The notes below the pieces were generated by a model, which was given only the letters and a program-made list of their open reading frames with translations, was not told the origin of the DNA and did not search any database. Both the position numbers and the translations under genes were made by a program. 64,000 nt of DNA from a virus, in IMG/VR virus record IMGVR_UViG_3300006925_000014, positions 1 to 64,000 of that record; one strand, given 5' to 3'. Shown one piece after another: positions 24,595 through 33,922 of the stretch (the stretch's first letter is position 1; every line of letters starts with the position of its first letter).

Positions 24595-25046
24595 TGGCTA
24601 AAACAATTTACGTCAAAAAGGTAAGTTCTGGTATTCCAACTGGAATATCTTCAATCGGTATTAGACAACTTAATGATGTAAATGATAGTGGCTTAGATGC
24701 TACCAATAAATACTTAGTATATAATGATAGTGCAAATGAGTTTAGATTTGGAACTATTGATGGTCTTACTACTACACTGAGAGCATTGGGTGATGTTGAT
24801 GTATCTAATCTAAGCCCTACAAATAGATTCCTTCAATATGATAGTGTTAGCACTAACTTTGTCTTTAGTTCATTAGAAGATATTACAGTAGGTGTGAGTA
24901 GTGTTAATGGTCTTACTGGTGATGTTATTTTAGAATTATTAGACTCGGATGACATTAAGTCATTAGGATTAGATTCAGCGGAAGTTCAAGGTATTGTGGA
25001 AGCAAATCAAGTTCAGGTAGACTCTATTGATGGTGGGTCTTTCTAA
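24594..25046 (+). CDS. Short fibre-segment protein with repeated LxDV module
   Basis: This 150-residue protein has two internal copies of a module of about 40 residues: RQLNDVNDSGLDATNKYLVY-N-S-x4-FRFG and RALGDVDVSNLSPTNRFLQYDS-x4-FVF. The second closely matches a segment of the preceding gene product. A C-terminal VNGLTGDVILELLDSDDI segment is common in phage fibres. It ends SIDGGSF like its neighbour. It is too short for a full fibre, so it may be a connector or a remnant left by recombination between fibre genes. It is followed by an intergenic late promoter. Confidence 0.7.
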   Translation: MAKTIYVKKVSSGIPTGISSIGIRQLNDVNDSGLDATNKYLVYNDSANEFRFGTIDGLTTTLRALGDVDVSNLSPTNRFLQYDSVSTNFVFSSLEDITVGVSSVNGLTGDVILELLDSDDIKSLGLDSAEVQGIVEANQVQVDSIDGGSF

Positions 25047-25050
25047 TCGT

Positions 25051-25058
25051 TATAAATA
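25051..25058 (+). promoter_or_regulatory. Late promoter TATAAATA before 25090 fibre
   Basis: This exact late octamer lies in the 43-base gap, 32 bases before the ATG of the 816-residue fibre. Confidence 0.82.
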
Positions 25059-25089
25059 AATATAAATTCAAGTTTATCAAGGTTTAGAA

Positions 25090-27540
25090 ATGGCAATTAT
25101 TAAACATAAACGTAGTTCAGTAGCGGGTAATAAACCTACCGATAGTGATTTAGTTCTAGGTGAACTTGCTATTAACACCCATGACGGTGTAATTTTCTTT
25201 GAACAAAATCGTGACGGTGAAGTTACTATCAAGGAAATTGATGGTACGAGTGCTGCTACAAACGTATTTTATGTATCTAAAAATGGTGATGACAAAAACG
25301 ACGGAACATCTCTTGCACGGTCCTTTAAAACCATTGACAGGGCTTTGGAAGTAGCATCTGTTAGAAGAGGTAATGCTTCACTGGACTCAGATGGTGCTGA
25401 AGGTTCTGAACTTGAAAATAAAACTAGAAGAGACCTAAATTTTTATGTAGGTGCTTCAAAATACGATATTACTTTGGGGTCTACCTTTAACCAAGTATTT
25501 CAAGGTCGTGCCGGATCATATACTAAAGGTCTAACAGAAGTTCTCACTTCTCTGAGTAAAGCAAAAGACTTGACAAATGATCTTTCTGCGATTAATGGCA
25601 ACCCTACAATATTATCTAGGGCAGATGGTTACTGGGATGAGTTGACTGATATCGTACAAAATGGTAGAGACAACGCAGATACACTGGCTGCAAGCGCATA
25701 TCCAGTTCCAGCTTCTGGGTATTATGATGCTAGTGCTACTGCAAATGATGCGCAGTATACCAGAGAACTTCTGTTAAATAATAAAGTGTTTATTTCTGAG
25801 GAAGTAAACGAAAAGGTTAAAGACTTATACCCTACTTTAAACTACGATGAAGTCAAGTGTAAAAGAGATATTAGATTTGCTGTAGAAGCACTTATCTATG
25901 ATGCAACATATCTTGGTAATTCAGGTACATATGATAATGCAGCATTCTTTTTCTTCTACGGTGATGGTGATCCACAAATTTCGGAGATTGAAACTCCTGC
26001 TACTGCATATGCTTACGAATATATGGGTAGTGTTATTTCTGATATTCTTAGTGGAGCTACAGTGGTCCTTTCTGGTCAACCTTCTGACTACACAGCCTTA
26101 CAGCAAACTGCTGCCAACTACCCCTCTACAAACAAAAGGTCCGAGATTGTTTCATTAGCAGAGATGATTGGTGATACAATTGCTAATGGATATTCATACC
26201 TTACAACTAACTTTACCAGAACCACTCCTGATGCAGATAGTAGAGTTAGCTTTACAGCAGGTGCTTTAGGTGCTACTGAAAAGAATGCCTTTGATGCAGT
26301 TTTAGGGGCAACCACAGCAATTGTCAATGATGTAGTTACTCATATTGATCAAACATATCCATTACTGTTTGATATTGGTGACCGATACCAAGATGTTTTA
26401 GATGGTCCTGAAATTGCTTCTACTATCTATGTCAAGACTGGTGAGTATACAATTAATAACCCATTAATTATTCCAAAGAACGTATCTTTGATTGGCGATA
26501 ACTTGAAGAACACAAGTATCCGTCCTAAGAATAAGACTTCTGATATGTTCTATGTTTACAACAATGCGTATGTTTCTGACTTTACATTCCGGGACCACTT
26601 ACAGCCAGCCGCAGTATTTGCATGGAACCCTACTGACTCTGCTGGCAATAACATCATTGTAAACTCTCCTTACATTAGAAACTGTACATCTATCACAGGT
26701 CCAGATTTATCTAGAAATGATGATGGTACTTACACATATGCGGATAGTAATGGTGATGTATTGCAAGGTGGGGATGGTATTAGAAACGATGGTAATCATG
26801 CTGGTGGTATTCGGTCTATGGTTGTAGACTCGTTTACCCAAATTAACCAAGGTGGTAAAGGTATTTACCTAAAGAACCAAGGATACTGTCAGTTGGTGTC
26901 AGTGTTTACAGTATATTGTTCTCATGGCTTCCTTGCAGAGAATGGTGGTTTTGCTTCTATTACAAACTCAAACAGTTCATTTGGTAATATTGGATTGATG
27001 GCTACAGGAGTATCTCCTACATTGTATGCAGGTAATGTTGATGGGCAACAGAATATTCTTAATAATGATATTACTTTGAAAAATCTCCCACAAAAACCAA
27101 ATATTTCTGATGCTGTTAAGTTTAGTGAAGATACCAACTATTTCACTGTAGATTCTGTATCTTATAATGAAGGCACAGGGACCGCCTCTATTAAACTTCT
27201 GGAAGCACCAACTATTGCCTTTACTGATAGCAGTTCAGTTTCTTTCCATAGAAGAAGTGCCTTATCGTCATCTGGTCACACGTTTGAATGGATTGGAACA
27301 GGCACGGATGTTAGAACATCTTTCCCATATCGTGGGGGTGTTCCAGTACAGTCGGATGAGGTAATTCAAGATTCTGATCGTGGTGGACTTTGTTTTGTTA
27401 CAAGCACTGACCAGAAAGGTGATTTCAGAGTTGGTGAAAACTTTAGAATTCAAAGATCAACAGGCACCATTGAAGGTGATGCTTTTGATAGAAGCCTGTT
27501 TGCTCGTATTACACCATTCTCACTTGCACTAGAGGATTAA
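25090..27540 (+). CDS. Tail fibre/spike with parallel beta-helix domain
   Basis: This is an 816-residue protein. The N-terminus (IIKHKRSSVAGNKPTDSDLV, then LGELAINTHDGVIFFEQ) is the short attachment motif of many phage fibres. Residues about 58-90 (VFYVSKNGDDKNDGTSLARS) begin a pectate-lyase-like right-handed beta-helix, and the region 445-660 has typical rungs (TIYVKTGEYTINNPLIIPKN, then VSLIGDN and SMVVDSFTQINQGGKGIYLK). Between them is an unusual helical insert of about 300 residues (about 110-420: RDLNFYVGASKYDITLG, VNEKVKDLYPTLNYDEVKCK). Such beta-helices often bind or depolymerise surface polysaccharide. I cannot identify catalytic acids with confidence. Confidence 0.75.
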   Translation: MAIIKHKRSSVAGNKPTDSDLVLGELAINTHDGVIFFEQNRDGEVTIKEIDGTSAATNVFYVSKNGDDKNDGTSLARSFKTIDRALEVASVRRGNASLDSDGAEGSELENKTRRDLNFYVGASKYDITLGSTFNQVFQGRAGSYTKGLTEVLTSLSKAKDLTNDLSAINGNPTILSRADGYWDELTDIVQNGRDNADTLAASAYPVPASGYYDASATANDAQYTRELLLNNKVFISEEVNEKVKDLYPTLNYDEVKCKRDIRFAVEALIYDATYLGNSGTYDNAAFFFFYGDGDPQISEIETPATAYAYEYMGSVISDILSGATVVLSGQPSDYTALQQTAANYPSTNKRSEIVSLAEMIGDTIANGYSYLTTNFTRTTPDADSRVSFTAGALGATEKNAFDAVLGATTAIVNDVVTHIDQTYPLLFDIGDRYQDVLDGPEIASTIYVKTGEYTINNPLIIPKNVSLIGDNLKNTSIRPKNKTSDMFYVYNNAYVSDFTFRDHLQPAAVFAWNPTDSAGNNIIVNSPYIRNCTSITGPDLSRNDDGTYTYADSNGDVLQGGDGIRNDGNHAGGIRSMVVDSFTQINQGGKGIYLKNQGYCQLVSVFTVYCSHGFLAENGGFASITNSNSSFGNIGLMATGVSPTLYAGNVDGQQNILNNDITLKNLPQKPNISDAVKFSEDTNYFTVDSVSYNEGTGTASIKLLEAPTIAFTDSSSVSFHRRSALSSSGHTFEWIGTGTDVRTSFPYRGGVPVQSDEVIQDSDRGGLCFVTSTDQKGDFRVGENFRIQRSTGTIEGDAFDRSLFARITPFSLALED

Positions 27541-27549
27541 GGAAAAAAA

Positions 27550-27885
27550 ATGGCTGACCTAAACGTATTTCGTTCAATTACACATTCTGTCCAAGACAGT
27601 TCTACAGTTGCTTACACAGCACCTGATGGGTACACAGGTATTGTTCTGTCTACTCAGGTGGCAAATGCATCTGATAGCACACATTGGCTTACTTTAACTG
27701 TTCAGGATTCGGCATCTGCTCCTGCAAATGAGTTGCTATCTCAATTTGATATTCCGGGAAGAGATGCAGCATCTGCAACTTCTGGTAAAACAGTTGTGAC
27801 CACAGGACAAATTTTAAAAATGCGTTCTTCTGGACAAAATAAACTTAAAGCTACTATCGGAATTTTGGAGTCACTAAATGGCTAA
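27550..27885 (+). CDS. Small beta-rich virion protein
   Basis: This 111-residue protein lies between two large fibre genes. It has a single beta-sandwich-like domain (TVAYTAPDGYTGIVLSTQVA, then HWLTLTVQD and LLSQFDIPGRDAASA) and ends TIGILESLNG. The pattern with a DIP or IPG turn and a secretion-free N-terminus resembles small fibre-associated or decoration proteins in marine phages. A run of A residues precedes the ATG (ggaaaaaaaATG), with GGA as a weak ribosome site. It overlaps the next gene by 8 bases. The function is unknown. Confidence 0.65.
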   Translation: MADLNVFRSITHSVQDSSTVAYTAPDGYTGIVLSTQVANASDSTHWLTLTVQDSASAPANELLSQFDIPGRDAASATSGKTVVTTGQILKMRSSGQNKLKATIGILESLNG

Positions 27886-30625
27886 CTTACTCAGTAGAAA
27901 AGTAAAAAGTGCAGAGATACCTGATACTTTTTTCAGACTAGAAGATGTAGAACCTAGTCTTGGTGTTCCTAATGATAGTAACTCTATCGTGGTATCTGTT
28001 ACTAATGGTGACAGAACTTTTTATAAGATAGACAGTGGATTTTCCTTTGATAATGATTCTGGTGCAAGAAGAATCAGTATTGACCTATCTCAGTTTGGTA
28101 TTACAAATTTAAGCAATGTAGATGACTCTGATGGTCTTGGGAATGTTATTGATGGTGGCAAGCTTTTAGTTTACAGTGCATCTAGAAATGCGTTTGTTCC
28201 AAGTGTAGGTGGTGTATCTCTTGACTCTAATGATGCTGTTACTCTTAACGGTGAAGGTCCATTATTCTACCTTGATGCAAGAAATCACAATTACAATCAG
28301 ACAGTATTTGACTCTAACTTTGGTGTATTATCAGGTAGGGATTCTGTTAGGTTCACAAGCAATGAGCTTTTTATATCTGGAAAAACAGAGTTAACTAGAC
28401 TTCAAGTAAGTGACTCGGCAAAAATTCAAGGATTATTAACGGTTTTTGGTAATATTGAAACTGATGAAACAATAAAAACCAATAGACTTTCTGTAGATAG
28501 TTCTGCTCTCGTTAATGGCAACTTAACAGCAATAACACTTAGTGGGAATGGTGCTGGTCTGACAAATCTAACGGCAGATAGTGCCGTATTTGCAGATTTA
28601 GCTGCTGATTTAGAAAGTGCTGCCTTTGATGCATTATTTGCAGATAAGACTACTGGTGAGTTAACTGAAGGTTCTAATCTCTACTATACTGAGGCTAGAG
28701 CAGATTCAAATATCACTAGATATGTTACAGTAAATAATTTACGGTTTGCTGATACTCGTAAAGCAACCTTTGGTGATGATAGTGACCTGAAGATTTACCA
28801 TGATGGTTCTTCCAATGTCTATCAGGGTTCTTCTCATGCATTCCGCAATGCTCATGGCAATGATGTTATTACAGTTGACAGTGACCATGCAGTATTGAAG
28901 TATGATGGGAATGCTAAACTTACTGTAGTTGACTCTGGCATTGAAGTTACCGGGAATATTTCTGGTACTAACTTAACCTTAACTGGTGACCTGACAATTA
29001 CAGGTACAACTACTACGGTTAATACTACAACACTTCAGGTATCTGACCCACTCATTCACTTAGCAGTAGGTAATGAATCTGCTGATGTTGTGGATATTGG
29101 TTTCTTTGGACACTATTCCAATGATGCTGGTGTGACTAGACAGCATACAGGTTTCTTTAGAGATGCTAACAATGGTGAGTATTTCCTTTTTGGTACATAT
29201 GTTAGTGCTGGTTTAGATTCTGAAATTCCTGACACAACTATAGACAGAACAGACCCTACGTTTGGTTTAGCTGAACTTAATCTGAAATCTATTAAAGCAG
29301 ATTCTGCTACAATTAGTGGTCCTATCAAGTTTTCTAATGTATATGCTACTGAAGGCGCATTACCAAGTGCAGCAACCTATCATGGTATGTTTGCCCATGT
29401 ACATGCTACAGGTAAAGGTTACTTTGCTCATGGTGGTCAGTGGCACAAGCTTCTGGATGAAACCTCTAGTACAACAGACGACCTGACAGAAGGCTCCACT
29501 AATCAGTACTTCACTACAGCTAGAGCAAGAGCATCCCTTGGTGTGGAAAATACTAGCGGAACTGGAAACGGTTTTGGTAGTCTTGCTTATGATAGTACTA
29601 GTGGTGCATATACATTAACACAAGTAGACTCTGATGATATTCTTACAGTATATTCTGCTGGTAACAATATCACAATTTCTCCTACTGGTGTTATCACTGC
29701 ATCCGGTGCACCACAGGCAGACAATGCAGCATTACTGGATAGTTTAGATGCTATTCAATTCCTGAGAAGTGATGTTGATGATTTCTATAAAGCAAACAAT
29801 ACTCTGACATTCCTGACGGGTTCTAAGTTAGCATTTGGTGATTCTACTGCACCAACATACTTTACTCATACAGGTAGTGGGCTTAGATTTGTTGGCAACC
29901 CAATTCAAAACCTGAATGTTACATTGTTTGATAGTCTTGTATCTGGACAGTTCCTAAGAAGTGATGCAACTTCTAATGTCACATCTGGTTTGGTCTTTAA
30001 TGACAATGTTCAATTGAATTTTGGTACGGATTCTGATGCGCAAATGTACCATAGTGGTTCAGCATTTGTCACCAGAAACAATACTGGTGATTATCATGTT
30101 CAGAGTCAAGGTTTCTTAATTGAGAATTCTACTGGCACTGAAATTATGATTGACGCTGAAGCTAACTCTTTTGTTAAACTATACTATGATAATGCAGTAA
30201 AGTTTAGTACACTGTCAGATGGTGCTAGGATTTCTGGGACTCTTGAAATTACGAATGGGATTAGTCATGTAAATGGAAGTAACACTACAGAATTCCGTCC
30301 TTCTGGTGTTCCAATTACCACAAATGCCATCACAGTAGTTGATACTTATGATGCTTCTAGATTACCAACTACAATTAAATATGATGTTCACATGCATGAT
30401 GTAAGCACAACACCTGATGAAACACAAGTCAGTACTGTATTGGTAGCCTTTAATGGTGAATCTGATGTAGGCTTTACTGAATTCGGTGTGGTTCATACTG
30501 GTGACAGTGATATGGGATTCTTGACAGCAGATGTCAATCCAAGTGGAGAAGTAAGACTGTTATTTGAAAGACGTAATGGTAGAGGTACAATTGAAGTTAA
30601 ACCTGCAAGAACAATTATTAAATAG
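27878..30625 (+). CDS. Large modular tail fibre (915 residues)
   Basis: The fibre shaft consists of Asp/Ser/Gly beta repeats. Recognisable modules: GNGAGLTNLTADSA (about 225); TGELTEGSNLYYTEARADSN (about 263); FGDDSDLKIYHDGSSNVYQG (about 300); and a longer module, about 370-470, with VSDPLIHLAVGNESADVVDI, GFFGHYSND and HTGFFRDANNGEYFLFG. That longer module is shared with the 38520 fibre. It is followed by ATYHGMFAHVHATGKGYFAH and DDLTEGSTNQYFTTARARAS. The C-terminus (about 820-915) is a beta domain that may be the tip (DTYDASRLPTTIKYDVHMHD). Assignment as a long or side fibre is by composition and modules; the receptor is unknown. Confidence 0.8.
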   Translation: MANLLSRKVKSAEIPDTFFRLEDVEPSLGVPNDSNSIVVSVTNGDRTFYKIDSGFSFDNDSGARRISIDLSQFGITNLSNVDDSDGLGNVIDGGKLLVYSASRNAFVPSVGGVSLDSNDAVTLNGEGPLFYLDARNHNYNQTVFDSNFGVLSGRDSVRFTSNELFISGKTELTRLQVSDSAKIQGLLTVFGNIETDETIKTNRLSVDSSALVNGNLTAITLSGNGAGLTNLTADSAVFADLAADLESAAFDALFADKTTGELTEGSNLYYTEARADSNITRYVTVNNLRFADTRKATFGDDSDLKIYHDGSSNVYQGSSHAFRNAHGNDVITVDSDHAVLKYDGNAKLTVVDSGIEVTGNISGTNLTLTGDLTITGTTTTVNTTTLQVSDPLIHLAVGNESADVVDIGFFGHYSNDAGVTRQHTGFFRDANNGEYFLFGTYVSAGLDSEIPDTTIDRTDPTFGLAELNLKSIKADSATISGPIKFSNVYATEGALPSAATYHGMFAHVHATGKGYFAHGGQWHKLLDETSSTTDDLTEGSTNQYFTTARARASLGVENTSGTGNGFGSLAYDSTSGAYTLTQVDSDDILTVYSAGNNITISPTGVITASGAPQADNAALLDSLDAIQFLRSDVDDFYKANNTLTFLTGSKLAFGDSTAPTYFTHTGSGLRFVGNPIQNLNVTLFDSLVSGQFLRSDATSNVTSGLVFNDNVQLNFGTDSDAQMYHSGSAFVTRNNTGDYHVQSQGFLIENSTGTEIMIDAEANSFVKLYYDNAVKFSTLSDGARISGTLEITNGISHVNGSNTTEFRPSGVPITTNAITVVDTYDASRLPTTIKYDVHMHDVSTTPDETQVSTVLVAFNGESDVGFTEFGVVHTGDSDMGFLTADVNPSGEVRLLFERRNGRGTIEVKPARTIIK

Positions 30626-30637
30626 GATATAAGTTAA

Positions 30638-33600
30638 ATGGCTGATTCTGCTAAAGATTTTGTAGTCAAACAGAACCTACGGGTTACAGGTAATATCGTC
30701 TCTGCTGGCGCAGGGTCGGTATTTACTGGTGATGGTGCACAACTGGACAATGTTGATGCAGTCACTCTTGGTGGGGAAAGTGGTGGCTTCTACAGGGATG
30801 CAACCAACTTAAATGCTGGCACAATCAGTAATGACAGACTTCCTGCTACTATCACTAAAAATCTTACCGGTAACGTAACAGGTAATGTTGATGCTACAAG
30901 CGGTTCTGGTACGGTAGATGCAGACTCAGGTAGGTTTACAACTATCTCTGGTACTACAGCCTCGTTTAATACCTATGTTGGTGTATATGGTAACTTTGAT
31001 ACGTTTGATGAGGTTTTTGATAGTTCCTTTACCAGAGACACTTTCAAGGCAAATGTATTTGATCCAGCATTTGATAGTTCCTTTACCAGAGACACTTTCA
31101 AGGCAAATGTATTTGATCCAGCATTTGATAGCTCGTTAAGCAGAAAGTCTGCTGATGATATTGCTGATGGTCAGACAAATAAATTCTATACTACTGCTAG
31201 ATTTGATTCTGATTTTGGGTCAAAGAGTACAACAGAACTCAGCGAAGGTGGTAACCTTTACTACACTGAAGCAAGAGTAGACTCTGACATTACTGGAACT
31301 GTCACTAAAACATTTGTAGACGCATTAAATATTAATGCAGATCAAGTTGGCGGTGTAGAAGCAACGTCTTTTGTTAGAAGTGATCAGGACGATACAATTG
31401 GTGCTAACCTCCAATTTACTGATGGTAATGAACTGAGACTTGGTACTGGTAACGATACAATTATCAAACACACTGGTACTCAAACAACAATAAACCATAC
31501 TGGTACTGGTAATCTGGTCTTCCAAGCAGATGAGCAAACTAGATTAACTATTGAAGATGATAAGACAACTGTTACAGGAAAACTTCACACTGATAGTGTA
31601 ACGTCTACTGCTATAATTGAAGGCTTTGATGTTCGTGTAGATAACATGCTTGATATCTATGAATCTGCTGGTGGTAGAATTGCTGGTCATCTTGAAGGCA
31701 CTGCTGCTGAAGGGTTGCAAATTCACTATTATTCTCAGATTGCTACAGAAGGTCTGAAAGTTATTGGTCATGATAGTGGTGAACTTGTTGGTACTACACA
31801 GATGCGATTCACCTTTAGTGACGGTATTTCTTTTGAAAACCAAAGACTAAAGTTAGTATCAGACCCTGTAAGCAATCAAGATGTTGCTACAAAGGCATAT
31901 GTAGATAATACCTCTCAAGGTCTTGTAGTTAAAGATGGTGTAAAAGCAGCATCTACTGGTGATCTTAGTAGTGTTGCTGGTATTGGCACAGTAACATATA
32001 ATAATACTGCTGGTCCTGACTCCGGTGTAGGTTCTGGATTTAGCTTTACAGGTGTACTTAACGCACTTGATGGCCACACCTTTAGCTCTAATGATAGAGT
32101 GCTTATTAAAGACCAAACAAACACCTTTGAGAATGGTATTTACAGATGGGTAAACAATACTACCTTGACAAGAACTACGGATGCTGACCAAGATAGTGAA
32201 CTTGGTGGGGGAGTATTCGTATTTGTTGAAAACGGTACTACTAACGCAAGTAACGGCTATGTTACTTCTCACTCTGGTCTTACTAATGTAGGCACAGATG
32301 ATATTCTATGGACACAATTCTCCGGTGCTGGTTTTATTGAAGCTGGTGACGCTCTGGTAAAAAATGGTAACGTTATTGACGTAAACCTTTCTGATGGTGC
32401 AGGTGGTACATCTGGTCTGAAGGTTGAAACTGACCAACTGAAGATTAACTTAGGGGCAGGTGGTACTGGTTTAGAGATTTCCTCTAACGTTCTGCAAATT
32501 GCTGATGATGGTGTTACTGCTTCAAAGATAAACTTTGGTTTGGGTGCAGGACAGATTAGTACTGCTGATCTTCCAGAAGACTCTGTATCGGGTAATACAT
32601 ACTTTACCGTATCTAGAGCAAGAGCGGCTATTAATGCTGGTGCAGGTATTGGTTATGATTCTGTAAGTGGTGTAGTGTCTATTAATAATACCTCAAATGT
32701 AGGTGTACTTGGTAGTTCAACTAGAATTCCAGTTATTACAGTTACAGCAGAAGGTTTAATTGATAGTATTGGAACAGCAGCAGTTGCTGGTGTAGATAGT
32801 GTAGCATTTGATTCTAGCACTGGTGTTATTGAGTTAACACTTGGAGATGCTAGTGTAAAGACTGCACAAGTTGTTCTTGATGCATTCTCTACAGACAATC
32901 TTTCTGAAGGTAGCACAAAGCAATATTACTTAAAGTCTAGAGTAGATTCTGATATTGATCTAAGAGTTCCTACTATTATTGATAGTGATTATCTTGATGA
33001 TTTTGTCAGACCTCTTTCTAGATTAGGATATGATTCTGGAACATTAGCTCCATTTGCTAGAGCAGCAATTAGTGTTGCGGGTGATGGTGTATCTTATGAA
33101 CAGGGTACAGGTGTAATCACAGTTGCCACAGTGACTAACTCTTTCCAAGTAACACAGGCTGGTCACGGGTTAAGAGAAGGTCATGCAGTCTATGAAGATG
33201 ATGTTGCAGGATGGGTAAAAGCATTTGCCACAGATTCTGGTCATCAGCTTGCTACGCACGTTGTAGTAGATTTTGTAGACTCTGATACATTTGCAATTGC
33301 ACAGAATGGTATCTTTACAATTGGTGAAACTGGTTCTGTAAGTCCTGCTATTTCTCTGACAGCAGGTGAATACTACTACACAGGTAACGTAGATTCCGGT
33401 ATCCCTGTCATTACACAGCCAGCAACATCTGTACAGCCTCTGTTCTATGCTCTGTCTTCTACACAAATGGAACTTAGTGTAGAGCATGCAATCAATGTAT
33501 TCTCACCAGATGAGCCGTTGAATGTAAGCAGCACAGCAGGTAACTTTACTGTATCAGGTAATCTGAAAATAAGTGGATTAGGTGTTCCAAAAGTTGCTAC

Positions 33601-33919
33601 AGTCAATCCGGGTGGAACATATTACTTTGATAGTGGTAACGTAGCAAAGCTTACTATGTCTGCTGATGCAAGTATGCAGTTTGATAGTCCGGGTACTGTG
33701 TATGACGGGGCTGGATTTACTATCCTTGCCAAGAACACAGATGCATCTGCTCATAGACTGACACTGACCACTCCAAATGGTGTAACACTCCACACGGTAG
33801 GTGAAAACAAAATGACTGTAAATGCTGGTAACATTGCAATTCTTAGTGGTGTTATTTACGGTGAGAAGGACATCTTGTTAACATCTACACAAATGGATAG
33901 CTCTATCACAGGACAATAA
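30638..33919 (+). CDS. Large modular tail fibre (1093 residues) with tandem repeat
   Basis: This fibre begins DFVVKQNLRVTGNIVSAGAG. Residues 128-145 and 146-163 are a perfect 18-residue tandem duplication (see the repeat feature). Residues about 405-565 form a module very widespread in phage fibres: PVSNQDVATKAYVDN, then GLVVKDGVKAAST, DRVLIKDQTNTFENGIYRWV, TRTTDADQDSELGGGVFVFV and TQFSGAG. Further DLSEGS/NLSEGSTKQYY modules occur before a C-terminal part with PGTVYDGAGFTILAKNTDAS near residue 1015. It is followed three bases later by a glycine-rich adhesin, an arrangement reminiscent of a fibre with a separate tip protein. Confidence 0.82.
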   Translation: MADSAKDFVVKQNLRVTGNIVSAGAGSVFTGDGAQLDNVDAVTLGGESGGFYRDATNLNAGTISNDRLPATITKNLTGNVTGNVDATSGSGTVDADSGRFTTISGTTASFNTYVGVYGNFDTFDEVFDSSFTRDTFKANVFDPAFDSSFTRDTFKANVFDPAFDSSLSRKSADDIADGQTNKFYTTARFDSDFGSKSTTELSEGGNLYYTEARVDSDITGTVTKTFVDALNINADQVGGVEATSFVRSDQDDTIGANLQFTDGNELRLGTGNDTIIKHTGTQTTINHTGTGNLVFQADEQTRLTIEDDKTTVTGKLHTDSVTSTAIIEGFDVRVDNMLDIYESAGGRIAGHLEGTAAEGLQIHYYSQIATEGLKVIGHDSGELVGTTQMRFTFSDGISFENQRLKLVSDPVSNQDVATKAYVDNTSQGLVVKDGVKAASTGDLSSVAGIGTVTYNNTAGPDSGVGSGFSFTGVLNALDGHTFSSNDRVLIKDQTNTFENGIYRWVNNTTLTRTTDADQDSELGGGVFVFVENGTTNASNGYVTSHSGLTNVGTDDILWTQFSGAGFIEAGDALVKNGNVIDVNLSDGAGGTSGLKVETDQLKINLGAGGTGLEISSNVLQIADDGVTASKINFGLGAGQISTADLPEDSVSGNTYFTVSRARAAINAGAGIGYDSVSGVVSINNTSNVGVLGSSTRIPVITVTAEGLIDSIGTAAVAGVDSVAFDSSTGVIELTLGDASVKTAQVVLDAFSTDNLSEGSTKQYYLKSRVDSDIDLRVPTIIDSDYLDDFVRPLSRLGYDSGTLAPFARAAISVAGDGVSYEQGTGVITVATVTNSFQVTQAGHGLREGHAVYEDDVAGWVKAFATDSGHQLATHVVVDFVDSDTFAIAQNGIFTIGETGSVSPAISLTAGEYYYTGNVDSGIPVITQPATSVQPLFYALSSTQMELSVEHAINVFSPDEPLNVSSTAGNFTVSGNLKISGLGVPKVATVNPGGTYYFDSGNVAKLTMSADASMQFDSPGTVYDGAGFTILAKNTDASAHRLTLTTPNGVTLHTVGENKMTVNAGNIAILSGVIYGEKDILLTSTQMDSSITGQ
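31019..31126 (+). repeat. Perfect 54-bp tandem duplication in fibre gene
   Basis: Two identical 54-base units, 31019-31072 and 31073-31126, encode DSSFTRDTFKANVFDPAF twice. A third degenerate start (gatagctcg, DSSLSR) follows. Identity at every base including third positions implies recent duplication by slippage or unequal recombination. The frame is preserved, so shaft length changes by 18 residues per unit. Confidence 0.95.
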
Positions 33920-33922
33920 AGA

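Noticed and set aside
31019-31126. Mobile element terminal repeat
   Set aside because: The duplication is tandem, in frame and inside a fibre shaft; no transposase is present.
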